64,000 nt of DNA from Agromyces mediolanus (GCF_014648575.1 NZ_BMRJ01000003.1:107463-171462), one strand, 5' to 3'. Counted from the stretch's first letter, positions 1 to 8,640 are shown. The notes: a model not told the origin generated them from the letters alone. Made by a program: numbers and translations.

Positions 1-1425
1 CGGGATCGCCGTCGTGATCGGGCGGATGCCGGAGAGCTTCGACGGCGAGAGCTGCCGCTCGACGTCTTCGCGGCTCATCAGCCCGGCCTCGACGACGAGG
101 TCGGCCACGGGGCGACCGGTCGCGAGCGCCAGCTTCGCGAGCGTCGCGGCCTCGGTGTAGCCGATGAACGGGATGAGTGCCGTGATGACGCCGACGCTCG
201 TCGAGACCATGTGCTCGAGCCGCTCGGTGTTGGCGGTGATGCCGTCGACGCAGTTCACCCGCAGCGTCCAGCAGGCCTGACGCATCCAGGTGATCGACTG
301 CAGCAGCGAGTGCGCGATGACCGGCTCGAAGGCGTTCAGTTGCAGCTGCCCGCTCTCGGCCGCCATCGTGACCGTGAGATCGGCGCCCGCGACGGCGTAC
401 GCGACCTGGCTGACCGCCTCGGGGATGACGGGGTTGACCTTGCCCGGCATGATCGACGAGCCCGCCTGCTTCGGCGGCAGGTTGATCTCGCCGAGGCCCG
501 CCTGCGGGCCCGAGGAGAGCAGGCGCAGGTCGTTGCAGATCTTCGAGAGCTTGATGGCGCTGCGCTTCAGCGCGCTCGAGAACGTCATGAAGACGCCGGT
601 GTCGCTCGTCGCCTCGATGAGGTCGGGCGCCGATTCGAGCGTGAGCCCGGTGATCTCGCTCAGCGTGCGGACCACGGCGGCGGTGTAGCCGGGCTCCGCG
701 GTGATGCCGGTGCCGATCGCGGTGGCGCCGAGGTTCACCTCGGACAGCAGCTTGATGGTCTCGCGGAGCCGGTCGACGTCCTCGCCGAGCGTGGTCGCGA
801 AGCCGTGGAACTCCTGCCCGAGCGTCATCGGCACGGCGTCCTGCAGCTGCGTGCGGCCGACCTTCAGCACCTCGTGGAACTCGCGCCCCTTCTTGCCGAA
901 GGCGATGCGCAGCAGATCGAGCTCGGTCAGCATCGTGCGCAGCGAGAACGCCATCGCGAGCTTCACCGCGGTCGGGTAGGTGTCGTTCGTCGACTGGCTG
1001 CGGTTGACGTCGTCGATCGGGTGCAGGACGTCGTAGCGCCCCTTCTCGTAGCCGCCGATCTCGAGCGCGAAGTTCGCGATGACCTCGTTCGCGTTCATGT
1101 TCGTCGAGGTGCCCGCGCCGCCCTGGATGACGCCGACGACGAACTGGTCGTGCAGCTCGCCGTCGATGATGCGCTGGCAGGCCTCGTCGATCCAGGCGGC
1201 CTTCTGCTCGGTGAGCACGCCGAGCTCGCGGTTCGCCCGGGCGGCCGCCTGCTTGACGGAGGCGAGGGCGACGACGAGCTCCGGGTAGACCGAGATGGGG
1301 CGCTTCGTGATCGGGAAGTTCTCGAGGGCGCGGAGCGTATGCACGCCCCAGTAGGCGTCGATGGGCACGTGGCCTTCGCCGAGCGAGTCCCGCTCGACTC
1401 GGGTGGGGACGTCGGGTCCGATCAT
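1..1425 (-). CDS. aspA: Aspartate ammonia-lyase, 3' end cut by window edge
   Basis: Converts L-aspartate to fumarate and ammonia in the cytosol. About 475 residues are visible, close to the full family length, so only the last few residues are missing. The fumarase/aspartase superfamily signature GSSIMPGKVNP is present, and the N-terminus carries the aspartase-type AYWGVHTLRALENFPI rather than the fumarase form. The ATG at 1425 follows GGAGG four bases upstream (minus strand). A TAGGCT -10 box about 120 bases upstream suggests its own promoter, separate from the permease gene behind it. It does not appear to be part of the amine cluster, although aspartate/glutamate metabolism is adjacent. 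Confidence 0.93.
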   Translation of the reverse strand, partial: MIGPDVPTRVERDSLGEGHVPIDAYWGVHTLRALENFPITKRPISVYPELVVALASVKQAAARANRELGVLTEQKAAWIDEACQRIIDGELHDQFVVGVIQGGAGTSTNMNANEVIANFALEIGGYEKGRYDVLHPIDDVNRSQSTNDTYPTAVKLAMAFSLRTMLTELDLLRIAFGKKGREFHEVLKVGRTQLQDAVPMTLGQEFHGFATTLGEDVDRLRETIKLLSEVNLGATAIGTGITAEPGYTAAVVRTLSEITGLTLESAPDLIEATSDTGVFMTFSSALKRSAIKLSKICNDLRLLSSGPQAGLGEINLPPKQAGSSIMPGKVNPVIPEAVSQVAYAVAGADLTVTMAAESGQLQLNAFEPVIAHSLLQSITWMRQACWTLRVNCVDGITANTERLEHMVSTSVGVITALIPFIGYTEAATLAKLALATGRPVADLVVEAGLMSREDVERQLSPSKLSGIRPITTAIP

Positions 1426-1544
1426 GTTCGCCTCCAGGCGGCGCTCGTGGGTCGGGTGTGCGGAGATCGACACGCTGGCTCCATCGCCTCGGCCGCCGGG
1501 GATCGCCCGGCGGGTGGTACCGGCGCGGTTCCGCGCCTCCCCCG

Positions 1545-1550
1545 AGCCTA
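1545..1550 (-). promoter_or_regulatory. Putative -10 box of aspA (TAGGCT)
   Basis: TAGGCT on the minus strand in the gap between the permease terminator and aspA. It would give a leader of about 110 bases. No convincing -35 was seen. Confidence 0.35.
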
Positions 1551-1559
1551 GCCCGAAGC

Positions 1560-1598
1560 GCCGAGCGGCGGAGCGCCCCCCGCGCCCCGCCGCTCGGC
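1560..1598 (-). terminator. Terminator after the amine permease gene
   Basis: Inverted repeat with 12-base arms (GCCGAGCGGCGG and its complement) around a 15-base C-rich loop, 38 bases after the permease stop. It separates the permease from aspA on the same strand. Confidence 0.6.
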
Positions 1599-1635
1599 TC
1601 CTCCCGGCACCCCCGCACCGGGATCCGTCGCCCGC

Positions 1636-3222
1636 TCAGCCGAGCGGGGCCGCACCGCCCGGTCCGCCCGGCGCCCGCCCCTCGGCGGGCTCGTCCACGC
1701 CGTCGCTCGCGAGCAGCTCCTCCTCGACCGTGCCGCCGTAGCCCTCGGCCTGCGGGTCGCCGTGCAGGCCGCCGGACACCGCGTACTCCTCCTCCGGGGA
1801 GAGCACCAGGCGGTGCCGGCCCCAGACGCCGAAGCCGATGAGCATCACGAGGTACACGACCGCGATCGCGATGATCGCGGGCACGAAGGTCGGGTTCAGC
1901 AGGAAGCCGACGAAGATGAGCCCGGCGATGACGGCCGCGGCGATGGCGCCCGGCACGCCCCAGGGGCTGCGGTACGGGCGGCTCGCGTTCGGGAACTTGC
2001 GGCGCAGCAGCACGAAGGCGACCATCTGCATGAGATAGGCGAGCACCGCGCCCCACACGGCGATGTTCAGCACGATCGCACCGGCGACACCGCCGGCACC
2101 GCCCGCGAGGTCCACGATGTTGAGCGCCACGAAGCCGATGACCGCCCCGGCGACGAGCGCCACCCACGGGGTCTGCCGCGATCCGGTGAGCGAGAGGAAC
2201 TTCGGGTAGTAGCCCGCACGGGACAGCGAGTACATGTTGCGGCCGTAGGCGAACATGATCCCCTGCAGCGAGGCGAGCAGGCCGACGAGGGCGAAGAGCG
2301 CGAGCACGGCGGCCGCGCCGTCGCCGACGATCGCCCGGAAGCCGTCGAGCAGCGGCTCGCCCGCGGTGCCTGTCGCCTCGGCGCCGATGACGCCCGTGTT
2401 GAGGAACAGCACGAGCAGGCCGGTGATGATGAGGGTCGCGCGGGCGATGAGCCCGGCGCGCGGGATGTCGCGGACCGGGTTGTGCGACTCCTCCGCGGCG
2501 AGCGGGAGCTCCTCGATGCCGAGGAAGAACCACATCGCGAACGGCAGCGCGAAGAGGATCGGCAGCACGCCGTGCGGCAGGAACGCCGTCTGGCCGGCGT
2601 CGGGCGCGATGTCCCAGAGCGCGTCCCAGGAGAACTGGCCGGAGAACAGCGCCATGGCCGAGAACACGAGGATGATCGCGATCGAGATGATCGACACGAC
2701 GATCGCGAACTTGAAGGAGATGCTCGCCCCGGCCGCGTTGAGCGCGATGAACGCGAGGTAGAGGATGGCCCACCAGATCGGCGCCGGCATCGAGAAGCCG
2801 AGCAGCTCGCTCGTGATGCCGTCGGCGTACGCGGCCGAGAAGTAGACGATCACCGCCGTGGTGGCGACGTACTCGATGGTCTCGGCGAGGCCCGTGATGA
2901 AGCCGCCCCAGGGGCCCATCGCCGCCCGCGAGAAGGAGTAGGCGCCGCCCGTGTGCGGCATCGCGGAGCTCATCTCGCCGATGGAGAAGATCAGGCCGTA
3001 GTACATGACGATGAGCACGGCGAAGGCGATCAGCATGCCGCCGAAGCCGGCGAAGTCGATGCCGAAGTTCCACCCCGAGAAGTCGCCGGAGATGACGGCG
3101 GCGACCGCGAGGCCCCAGAGCCCCCAGACGCCCGCCGAACGCTTGAGCCTGCGCTTCTCGAAGTACCCCTCGTCGGCCGTCGAGTACGTGACGCCCGACA
3201 CCTTGAGCGTGTCCTTGGCCAT
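1636..3222 (-). CDS. APC-family amino acid/amine permease, ethanolamine permease type
   Basis: Integral membrane importer of the amino acid-polyamine-organocation superfamily, 528 residues with about 12 hydrophobic segments. The N-terminal region (GVWGLWGLAVAAVISGDFSG, then GEMSSAMPHTGGAYSF) is typical of the Eat ethanolamine permease subgroup. The start is the ATG at 3222 because AGGGAG lies six bases upstream; an in-frame ATG at 3237 has no ribosome site. It is divergent from the glutamine-synthetase-like gene at 3445, with operator-like palindromes between them. The context supports an amine such as ethanolamine as substrate, but specificity cannot be read from sequence. The C-terminus has a long acidic/Gly-Pro-rich cytosolic tail. 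Confidence 0.82.
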   Translation of the reverse strand: MAKDTLKVSGVTYSTADEGYFEKRRLKRSAGVWGLWGLAVAAVISGDFSGWNFGIDFAGFGGMLIAFAVLIVMYYGLIFSIGEMSSAMPHTGGAYSFSRAAMGPWGGFITGLAETIEYVATTAVIVYFSAAYADGITSELLGFSMPAPIWWAILYLAFIALNAAGASISFKFAIVVSIISIAIILVFSAMALFSGQFSWDALWDIAPDAGQTAFLPHGVLPILFALPFAMWFFLGIEELPLAAEESHNPVRDIPRAGLIARATLIITGLLVLFLNTGVIGAEATGTAGEPLLDGFRAIVGDGAAAVLALFALVGLLASLQGIMFAYGRNMYSLSRAGYYPKFLSLTGSRQTPWVALVAGAVIGFVALNIVDLAGGAGGVAGAIVLNIAVWGAVLAYLMQMVAFVLLRRKFPNASRPYRSPWGVPGAIAAAVIAGLIFVGFLLNPTFVPAIIAIAVVYLVMLIGFGVWGRHRLVLSPEEEYAVSGGLHGDPQAEGYGGTVEEELLASDGVDEPAEGRAPGGPGGAAPLG

Positions 3223-3304
3223 GGTGCTCCCTTGCATTCATGGCGCGCGCCGTTCGGGGGCGAGCGCGGGGGTGCGGTGTATTGGCCACGATGATAGGGG
3301 CGTC

Positions 3305-3327
3305 AATGGTCGGCCGTACAGACCTTT
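3305..3327. promoter_or_regulatory. Candidate operator half-conserved palindrome (permease side)
   Basis: AATGGTCG followed after 7 bases by AGACCTTT. The left arm is identical to the left arm of the perfect palindrome at 3401-3423 and the right arm matches it at 5 of 8 positions with the same spacing. It lies about 85 bases upstream of the permease start. The likely binder is the FadR-type regulator at 7848; this is inference. Confidence 0.4.
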
Positions 3328-3400
3328 CGCGAAGAAATCTCTCGGAAACATCCAGATCGAGCGCGAGGCATCCATTCCCAGCGGCGCGCACTCGTGATGT

Positions 3401-3423
3401 AATGGTCGCCACAACCGACCATT
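3401..3423. promoter_or_regulatory. Candidate operator palindrome (ligase side)
   Basis: Perfect 8-base inverted repeat AATGGTCG-N7-CGACCATT, 21 bases upstream of the ATG at 3445 and overlapping a TGTAAT box (3398-3403) that could be the -10 of the ligase operon. A site here would block transcription or initiation when bound. Confidence 0.5.
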
Positions 3424-3444
3424 CCACTCGAGGAGGAGCATCGA

Positions 3445-4812
3445 ATGTCGGCACCCACGGGACCCCTCACGCTCGAGCAGCTGCGCCAGGCGATCGCCGA
3501 CGACCACGTCGACACGGTCATCGTCTCGTTCACCGACATGCAGGGGCGGCTCGTCGGCAAGCGGGTCTCGGCCCGGCTCTTCCTGGAGGACGCCGCCGCG
3601 CACGGCGTCGAGGCGTGCAACTACCTGCTCGCGGTCGACGTGGAGATGAACACCGTCGACGGCTACGCGATGTCGAGCTGGGAGCGCGGCTACGGCGACA
3701 TGGCGCTCATCCCGGACTTCGCGACGCTGCGGATGGCGCCCTGGCTGTCGCAGACCGCGATCGTCACCGCCGACCTCCGCTGGCTCGACGACTCCCCCGT
3801 CGAGCCGTCGCCCCGACGCATCCTGCAGCGCCAGCTCGAGCGCCTCGCCGAGCGCGGCCTCACCGCCTTCGTCGGCACCGAGCTCGAGTTCATCGTCTTC
3901 GACGACTCGTACCGCGAGGCCTGGCGCAAGGGCTATCGCGAGCTCACGGCGGCGAGCGATTACAACATCGACTACGCCCTGCTCGCCTCCACCCGCATGG
4001 AACCGCTCCTGCACGACATCCGCCGCTCGATGGAGGGCGCCGGCATGTACTGCGAGGGTGTGAAGGGCGAGTGCAACTTCGGCCAGCAGGAGATCGCGTT
4101 CCGCTACGCCGACGCGCTCACCACCTGCGACAACCACTCGCTCTACAAGAACGGCGCGAAGGAGATCGCCGACCGGCACGGCAAGGCGCTCACCTTCATG
4201 GCGAAGTACGACGAGCGCGAGGGCAACAGCTGCCACATCCACATCTCGCTCCGCGGCGCCGACGGCGAGGCGGTCTTCGCCGACGGGTCCGCCCCGCACG
4301 GCATGTCCAAGCTGTTCCGGCACTTCCTGGCCGGGCAGCTCGCCGCCATGCGCGAGCTCACCCTCTTCTCGGCGCCGAACATCAACTCCTACAAGCGCTA
4401 CGTCGCCGGCAGCTTCGCGCCGACCGCGATCGCCTGGGGACTCGACAACCGCACCTGCGCGCTCCGCGTCGTCGGCCACGGCCACGGCATGCGCGTCGAG
4501 AACCGGGTGCCGGGCGGCGATGTCAACCAGTACCTCGCGGTCGCCGCGCTCATCGCCGCCGGCCTGCACGGCATCGAGCAGGAGCTCGAGCCCGACGAGC
4601 TCTTCGCCGGCAACGCCTACGAGTCAGATGTCGCGCGGGTCCCGGCGACCCTCCGCGAGGCCGCCGAGCTCTTCGCGGACTCGACGATCGCGCGCGAGGC
4701 CTTCGGCGACGAGGTCGTCGAGCACTATCTCAACAATGCGCGGGTCGAGATCGCCGCCTACGACGCGGCCGTGACGGACTGGGAGCGGGTTCGTGGCTTC
4801 GAACGACTCTGA
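3445..4812 (+). CDS. Glutamine-synthetase-like gamma-glutamyl-amine ligase (GlnA4/PuuA type)
   Basis: Predicted ATP-dependent ligation of glutamate to an amine, forming a gamma-glutamyl amide as in PuuA (putrescine) or Streptomyces GlnA4 (ethanolamine). 455 residues: N-terminal beta-grasp about 1-105, then the GS catalytic domain with ELEFIVFDD (metal-binding strand), GVKGECNFGQQE, NSCHIHISL and the late RVENRVPGGDVN segment. It lacks the adenylylation-site loop expected of a central GlnA. GAGGAGGAG lies a few bases before the ATG, a strong ribosome site. It overlaps the next gene by 20 bases. Neighbours (permease, hydrolase, aldehyde dehydrogenase, SDR) fit amine catabolism rather than nitrogen assimilation. 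Ethanolamine is favoured over putrescine because no PuuB-type oxidase is present. Confidence 0.85.
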   Translation: MSAPTGPLTLEQLRQAIADDHVDTVIVSFTDMQGRLVGKRVSARLFLEDAAAHGVEACNYLLAVDVEMNTVDGYAMSSWERGYGDMALIPDFATLRMAPWLSQTAIVTADLRWLDDSPVEPSPRRILQRQLERLAERGLTAFVGTELEFIVFDDSYREAWRKGYRELTAASDYNIDYALLASTRMEPLLHDIRRSMEGAGMYCEGVKGECNFGQQEIAFRYADALTTCDNHSLYKNGAKEIADRHGKALTFMAKYDEREGNSCHIHISLRGADGEAVFADGSAPHGMSKLFRHFLAGQLAAMRELTLFSAPNINSYKRYVAGSFAPTAIAWGLDNRTCALRVVGHGHGMRVENRVPGGDVNQYLAVAALIAAGLHGIEQELEPDELFAGNAYESDVARVPATLREAAELFADSTIAREAFGDEVVEHYLNNARVEIAAYDAAVTDWERVRGFERL

Positions 4813-5644
4813 GCCGCAGCGCCCTCCCGCGGCGAGCGCGGACGCGCCCGTCATCGGCATCACCACCTACCTGGAGCAGGCCCGGACCGGGGTCTGGGAC
4901 GTGCCGGCGTCCTTCCTGCCGAAGGTCTACCTCGACGCCGTCACGGACGCGGGCGGCATCGCCGTGCTGCTGCCGCCCCAACCCGTGGACGCGCCGCTCG
5001 CGCGCCGGGTGCTCGCCTCGCTCGACGGGCTGATCGTCGCCGGCGGCGCCGACGTCGACCCGGCCCGCTACGGGCAGCCCGCCCACGAGCGCACGGGTGC
5101 GCCCAGGGGCGACCGCGACGATTGGGAGGACGCCCTGCTCACCGCCGCGATCGACGACGGCGTGCCCTTCCTCGGCATCTGCCGCGGCGCCCAGATGCTG
5201 AACGTCGCCCTCGGCGGCACCCTGCACCAGCACCTGCCCGACGTCGTCGGCTCCGAGGCCTACCAGCCGGCGCCCGCCGTGTTCGGCGAGACGACGGTGC
5301 GCGTCGCCCCGGGCTCGCGCCTCGCGGGGCTCGTCGGCGAGACGGACGCCCTGCCTGTGCACGTCTACCACCACCAGGCGCTCGACCGGGTCGCCGACGG
5401 CCTCGTCGTCACCGCGCGCAGCGATGACGGGGTCATCGAGGCCGTCGAGCTGCCCACCGCCCCGTTCGGCGTCGCCGTGCAGTGGCACCCGGAGGAGAAC
5501 GCCCGCGACCGCCGGCTGTTCGCCGGGCTCGTCGAGGCCGCCCGGGCGCACCGGGTCGCGCGCGAGCGGGCCGCCGCAGCGCCGCCCGCGGCCTCGGTTC
5601 CCGCATCCGCCGCATCCGTCGCCCCCGAGAGGACCGCGCCATGA
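4793..5644 (+). CDS. Gamma-glutamyl hydrolase, class I amidotransferase fold (PuuD-like)
   Basis: Predicted to release glutamate from a gamma-glutamyl amide after oxidation of the amine part. 283 residues of the peptidase C26 family. The triad is visible: Cys130 in FLGICRGAQ, His232 and Glu234 in VQWHPEE. Residues 81-90 (IVAGGADVDP) match the family loop. It begins inside the end of the ligase gene (20-base overlap) and ends in an ATGA overlap with the aldehyde dehydrogenase, so the three are translationally coupled. The last about 35 residues are an Ala/Pro-rich tail. In the E. coli Puu pathway the homologue cleaves gamma-glutamyl-GABA; here gamma-glutamyl-glycine is an alternative substrate. 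Confidence 0.85.
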   Translation: MASNDSEPQRPPAASADAPVIGITTYLEQARTGVWDVPASFLPKVYLDAVTDAGGIAVLLPPQPVDAPLARRVLASLDGLIVAGGADVDPARYGQPAHERTGAPRGDRDDWEDALLTAAIDDGVPFLGICRGAQMLNVALGGTLHQHLPDVVGSEAYQPAPAVFGETTVRVAPGSRLAGLVGETDALPVHVYHHQALDRVADGLVVTARSDDGVIEAVELPTAPFGVAVQWHPEENARDRRLFAGLVEAARAHRVARERAAAAPPAASVPASAASVAPERTAP

Positions 5645-6996
5645 CGCACACCATCGTGAACCCCGCCGACGAGGAGCTCGTCACCACCGTCGAAGGCGCC
5701 GACGTCGAGCAGACGGATGCCGCGATCGCCGCGGCCGCCGTGGCGCAGCGCGAGTGGGCCGCCGCGGCGCCCGCCGACCGGGCGCGGGCGCTCCGCCGCT
5801 TCGCCGAGGCCGTCGACGGCGCTGTCGAGGAACTCGCGGCGATCGAGGTGCGCAACTCGGGGCATCCGATCGGCCAGGCCCGCTGGGAGGCGGGCCACGT
5901 CCGCGACGTGCTCGAGTACTACTCGGCCGCCCCCGAGCGGCTGTTCGGGCGGCAGATCCCGGTCGCGGGTGGCCTGGACGTCACCTTCCAGGAGCCGCTC
6001 GGCGTCGTCGGCGTCATCACGCCGTGGAACTTCCCCATGACGATCGCCTCCTGGGGCTTCGCACCGGCGCTCGCCGCCGGCAACGCGGTGGTGCTGAAGC
6101 CCGCCGAGTGGACGCCGCTCACGAGCCTCCGGCTCGCCGAGCTCGCGCTCGAGTCCGGGCTGCCGGAGGGCCTGTTCCAGGTGATCCCGGGCCGGGGCTC
6201 GGTGGTGGGCGAGCGCTTCGTCACGAACGAGACGGTGCGGAAGGTCGTCTTCACGGGCTCCACCGAGGTCGGTCAGCGCATCATGGCCGGCTGCGCGGCG
6301 CAGGTGAAGCGGGTCACGCTCGAGCTCGGCGGCAAGAGCGCGAACCTCGTCTTCGCCGACGCCGACCTCGAGCGCGCCGCGGCCACCGCGCCGTACGGCG
6401 TGTTCGAGAACGCCGGCCAGGACTGCTGCGCCCGCAGCCGCATCCTCGTCGAACGGAGCGTGTACGAGCGCTTCATGGAGCTGCTCGAACCCGCCGTCCA
6501 GGGAGTGAAGGTCGGCGACCCGCGCGACGAGGCCACCGAGATGGGGCCCCTCGTCGCGGCGGCGCACCGCGAGCGGGTCCGGGAGTTTGTGCCCGACGAC
6601 CGCGACGTCGCGTTCCGCGGGAGCGCGCCCGAGGGCCCGGGGTTCTGGTTCCCGCCGACGGTGCTCACCCCCGCTCGCGACGCCCGCACCGCGACCGAGG
6701 AGATCTTCGGCCCGGTCGTGTCGGTCTTCCCCTTCGACGACGAGGCGGATGCCGTCGCGTTCGCCAACGCCGGCCGCTTCGGCCTGTCCGGCTCGATCTG
6801 GACGCGGGACATCGGCCGCGGCATCCGCGTCGCGCGCGGCATCGAGTCCGGCAACCTCTCCGTGAACTCGCACTCCTCCGTGCGCTACTCGACCCCGTTC
6901 GGCGGCTTCAAGCAGTCCGGGCTCGGCCGCGAGCTCGGCCCCGACGCGCCCGCCGCCTTCACCGAGACGAAGAACGTCTTCATCGCCGTCGACTGA
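5641..6996 (+). CDS. NAD(P)-dependent aldehyde dehydrogenase of the amine cluster
   Basis: Oxidises an aldehyde, probably a gamma-glutamyl-aminoaldehyde, to the acid. 451 residues, somewhat short for the family (about 480-500) because the N-terminus is compact. Key residues: Asn130 in PWNFP, Glu228 in LELGGK and catalytic Cys262 in GQDCCARSR; FGGFKQSGLGRE near the end is standard. ATG at 5641 overlaps the stop of the hydrolase gene (ATGA). The gene order hydrolase-ALDH mirrors PuuD-PuuC of polyamine pathways. Confidence 0.9.
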   Translation: MTHTIVNPADEELVTTVEGADVEQTDAAIAAAAVAQREWAAAAPADRARALRRFAEAVDGAVEELAAIEVRNSGHPIGQARWEAGHVRDVLEYYSAAPERLFGRQIPVAGGLDVTFQEPLGVVGVITPWNFPMTIASWGFAPALAAGNAVVLKPAEWTPLTSLRLAELALESGLPEGLFQVIPGRGSVVGERFVTNETVRKVVFTGSTEVGQRIMAGCAAQVKRVTLELGGKSANLVFADADLERAAATAPYGVFENAGQDCCARSRILVERSVYERFMELLEPAVQGVKVGDPRDEATEMGPLVAAAHRERVREFVPDDRDVAFRGSAPEGPGFWFPPTVLTPARDARTATEEIFGPVVSVFPFDDEADAVAFANAGRFGLSGSIWTRDIGRGIRVARGIESGNLSVNSHSSVRYSTPFGGFKQSGLGRELGPDAPAAFTETKNVFIAVD

Positions 6997-7048
6997 GCCG
7001 GCCCATCACGCATCGCCCCGATTCGACCACCGCAACCCAGGGAGCACC

Positions 7049-7837
7049 ATGACCGTCACCCCGCTCGACCTCACCCAGCGCCTCGCCGGCCGCGTCGCCG
7101 TCATCACCGGCGGCGCCTCCGGCATCGGCCTCGCCACCGCGCGCCGCCTCGCGGCGGAGGGCGCGAAGGTCGTCATCGGCGACCTCGACCCGAGGAGCGG
7201 CGCGGCCGCGGCGAGCGAGGTCGACGGCCTCTTCGTGCAGCTCGACGTCACCGAGGAGGCGCAGGTCGACCACCTCTTCGACGAGGCCGCCCGCGTCTAC
7301 GGCTCCGTGGACATCGCCTTCAACAACGCGGGCATCTCGCCGCCCGACGACGACTCCATCGAGACGACCGAGCTGCCGGCGTGGCAGAAGGTGCAGGACG
7401 TCAACCTGAAGAGCGTGTACCTGTGCTCGCGGGCGGCGCTGCGGCACATGGTCGCGCAGGGCCGCGGCTCGATCATCAACACCGCCTCCTTCGTCGCGGT
7501 GCTGGGCTCGGCCACCTCGCAGATCTCCTACACCGCGTCGAAGGGCGGCGTGCTCGCGATGAGCCGTGAGCTCGGCGTGCAGTTCGCGCGCCAGGGCATC
7601 CGGGTCAACGCGCTCTGCCCGGGCCCGGTCAACACACCGTTGCTGCAGGAGCTCTTCGCGAAGGACCCCGAGCGGGCGCAGCGCCGGCTCGTGCACGTGC
7701 CGGTCGGGCGCTTCGCGAACCCCGAGGAGCTCGCCGCGGCCGTCGCGTTCCTCGCGAGCGACGACGCCTCGTTCATCACGGGGTCGACCTTCCTCGTCGA
7801 CGGCGGCATCAGCGCCGCCTACGTCACGCCCCTCTAG
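7049..7837 (+). CDS. Short-chain dehydrogenase/reductase (SDR)
   Basis: Classical 262-residue SDR: TGGASGIG at 20-27 (NAD(P) binding), NNAG at 92-95, Ser147, and the catalytic Tyr161-x3-Lys165. C-terminus is the usual ITGSTFLVDGG type. AGGGAGCACC precedes the ATG, 52 bases after the aldehyde dehydrogenase stop, so it probably shares the transcript. In an ethanolamine route it would supply the missing alcohol-to-aldehyde step on gamma-glutamyl-ethanolamide. Sequence alone cannot exclude another alcohol or ketone substrate. Confidence 0.9.
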   Translation: MTVTPLDLTQRLAGRVAVITGGASGIGLATARRLAAEGAKVVIGDLDPRSGAAAASEVDGLFVQLDVTEEAQVDHLFDEAARVYGSVDIAFNNAGISPPDDDSIETTELPAWQKVQDVNLKSVYLCSRAALRHMVAQGRGSIINTASFVAVLGSATSQISYTASKGGVLAMSRELGVQFARQGIRVNALCPGPVNTPLLQELFAKDPERAQRRLVHVPVGRFANPEELAAAVAFLASDDASFITGSTFLVDGGISAAYVTPL

Positions 7838-7840
7838 GCT
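7835..7840 (+). promoter_or_regulatory. -10 box TAGGCT for leaderless regulator gene
   Basis: TAGGCT ends seven bases before the ATG at 7848 and shares its first three bases with the TAG stop codon of the SDR gene. This spacing would start the RNA at or next to the ATG. Confidence 0.5.
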
Positions 7841-7847
7841 CGGAAGC

Positions 7848-8582
7848 ATGGACGAGCGGGGAGCGGAGCAGCCGGGCGTGCTGGACGCCGGGCTGCTGCT
7901 GCGACCCGCCCGGCCGGCGAACGCCTTCGAGGAGACCGTGCAGCGGCTGCTGCAGACGATCCGGCTCGGGCTCATCGCCCCGGGCGAGCGGCTGCCGGCC
8001 GAGCGCGAACTCGCGGCGACCCTCGAGGTCAGCCGGGACACCCTCCGCGAGGCGATCGGCTCGCTCGCGGACGCCGGCTGGGTCGTCGCGCGGCGCGGCC
8101 GCTACGGCGGCACCTTCGTCTCCGATCCGCTGCCCGAACCCGGGCCGGGCGTGCCCCGACCGATCGAGCGGCGGAGCCTCGACGACACCCTGGCGCTGCG
8201 CGCCGTGGTCGAGGTCGGCGTCGCCCGGCGGGCGGCCGAGAGCGAGCTGAGCGCCGCCGACCGGGAACGCCTCTGGCAGGCGCACCTCGCCTGCGGGCAG
8301 GCCGATGAGGCGGGCTACCGGGTCGCGGACTCCCGCCTCCACCTCGTCATCGCCGAGGTGGTGGGGGCGGAGTCGGTGACCCCGCTCGTCGCCGAGGTGC
8401 GGATGCGCATCAACGAGCTGCTCGACGGCATCCCGCTGCTCGCGCCGAACATCGCGCACTCCGACGAGCAGCACGGCGCGATCGTGGCGGCGATCCTGAA
8501 GGGCAGCCCGGAGGAGGCGGCGCAGGCGATGGCCGAGCACCTCATCGGCACCGAGGCGCTGCTGCGCGGCTTCTACGGCTGA
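7848..8582 (+). CDS. FadR-subfamily GntR regulator (FCD domain)
   Basis: DNA-binding repressor or activator, 244 residues. N-terminal winged helix about 24-95 with PGERLPAERELAATLEVSRD; C-terminal FCD ligand domain about 110-240 with the metal-site residues Asp161, His165 (DSRLH), His209 (DEQHG) and His231 (AEHLI). Such domains usually bind small acids. It ends the amine operon and is the natural candidate to bind the palindromes at 3305 and 3401. The ATG at 7848 is chosen because the TAGGCT box sits seven bases upstream and no good ribosome site exists, suggesting leaderless autonomous transcription in addition to read-through. Confidence 0.85.
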   Translation: MDERGAEQPGVLDAGLLLRPARPANAFEETVQRLLQTIRLGLIAPGERLPAERELAATLEVSRDTLREAIGSLADAGWVVARRGRYGGTFVSDPLPEPGPGVPRPIERRSLDDTLALRAVVEVGVARRAAESELSAADRERLWQAHLACGQADEAGYRVADSRLHLVIAEVVGAESVTPLVAEVRMRINELLDGIPLLAPNIAHSDEQHGAIVAAILKGSPEEAAQAMAEHLIGTEALLRGFYG

Positions 8583-8597
8583 CCGCAGGCGACGCGG

Positions 8598-8627
8598 AAC
8601 GGGGCGCGCCCGACGGCGCGCCCCGTT
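8598..8627. terminator. Bidirectional terminator between the amine operon and the DUF4190 gene
   Basis: Perfect 13-base stem (AACGGGGCGCGCC and complement) with a CGAC loop, 15 bases past the regulator stop and 14 bases past the end of the convergent gene. Confidence 0.75.
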
Positions 8628-8640
8628 CGCGATGCGAGCG

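Noticed and set aside
211-1551. Long open frames on the strand opposite aspA, and many similar Arg/Ala/Gly-rich frames opposite other genes
   Set aside because: High GC makes antisense frames stay open. They lack family motifs, have odd composition and mirror real genes with recognised motifs.
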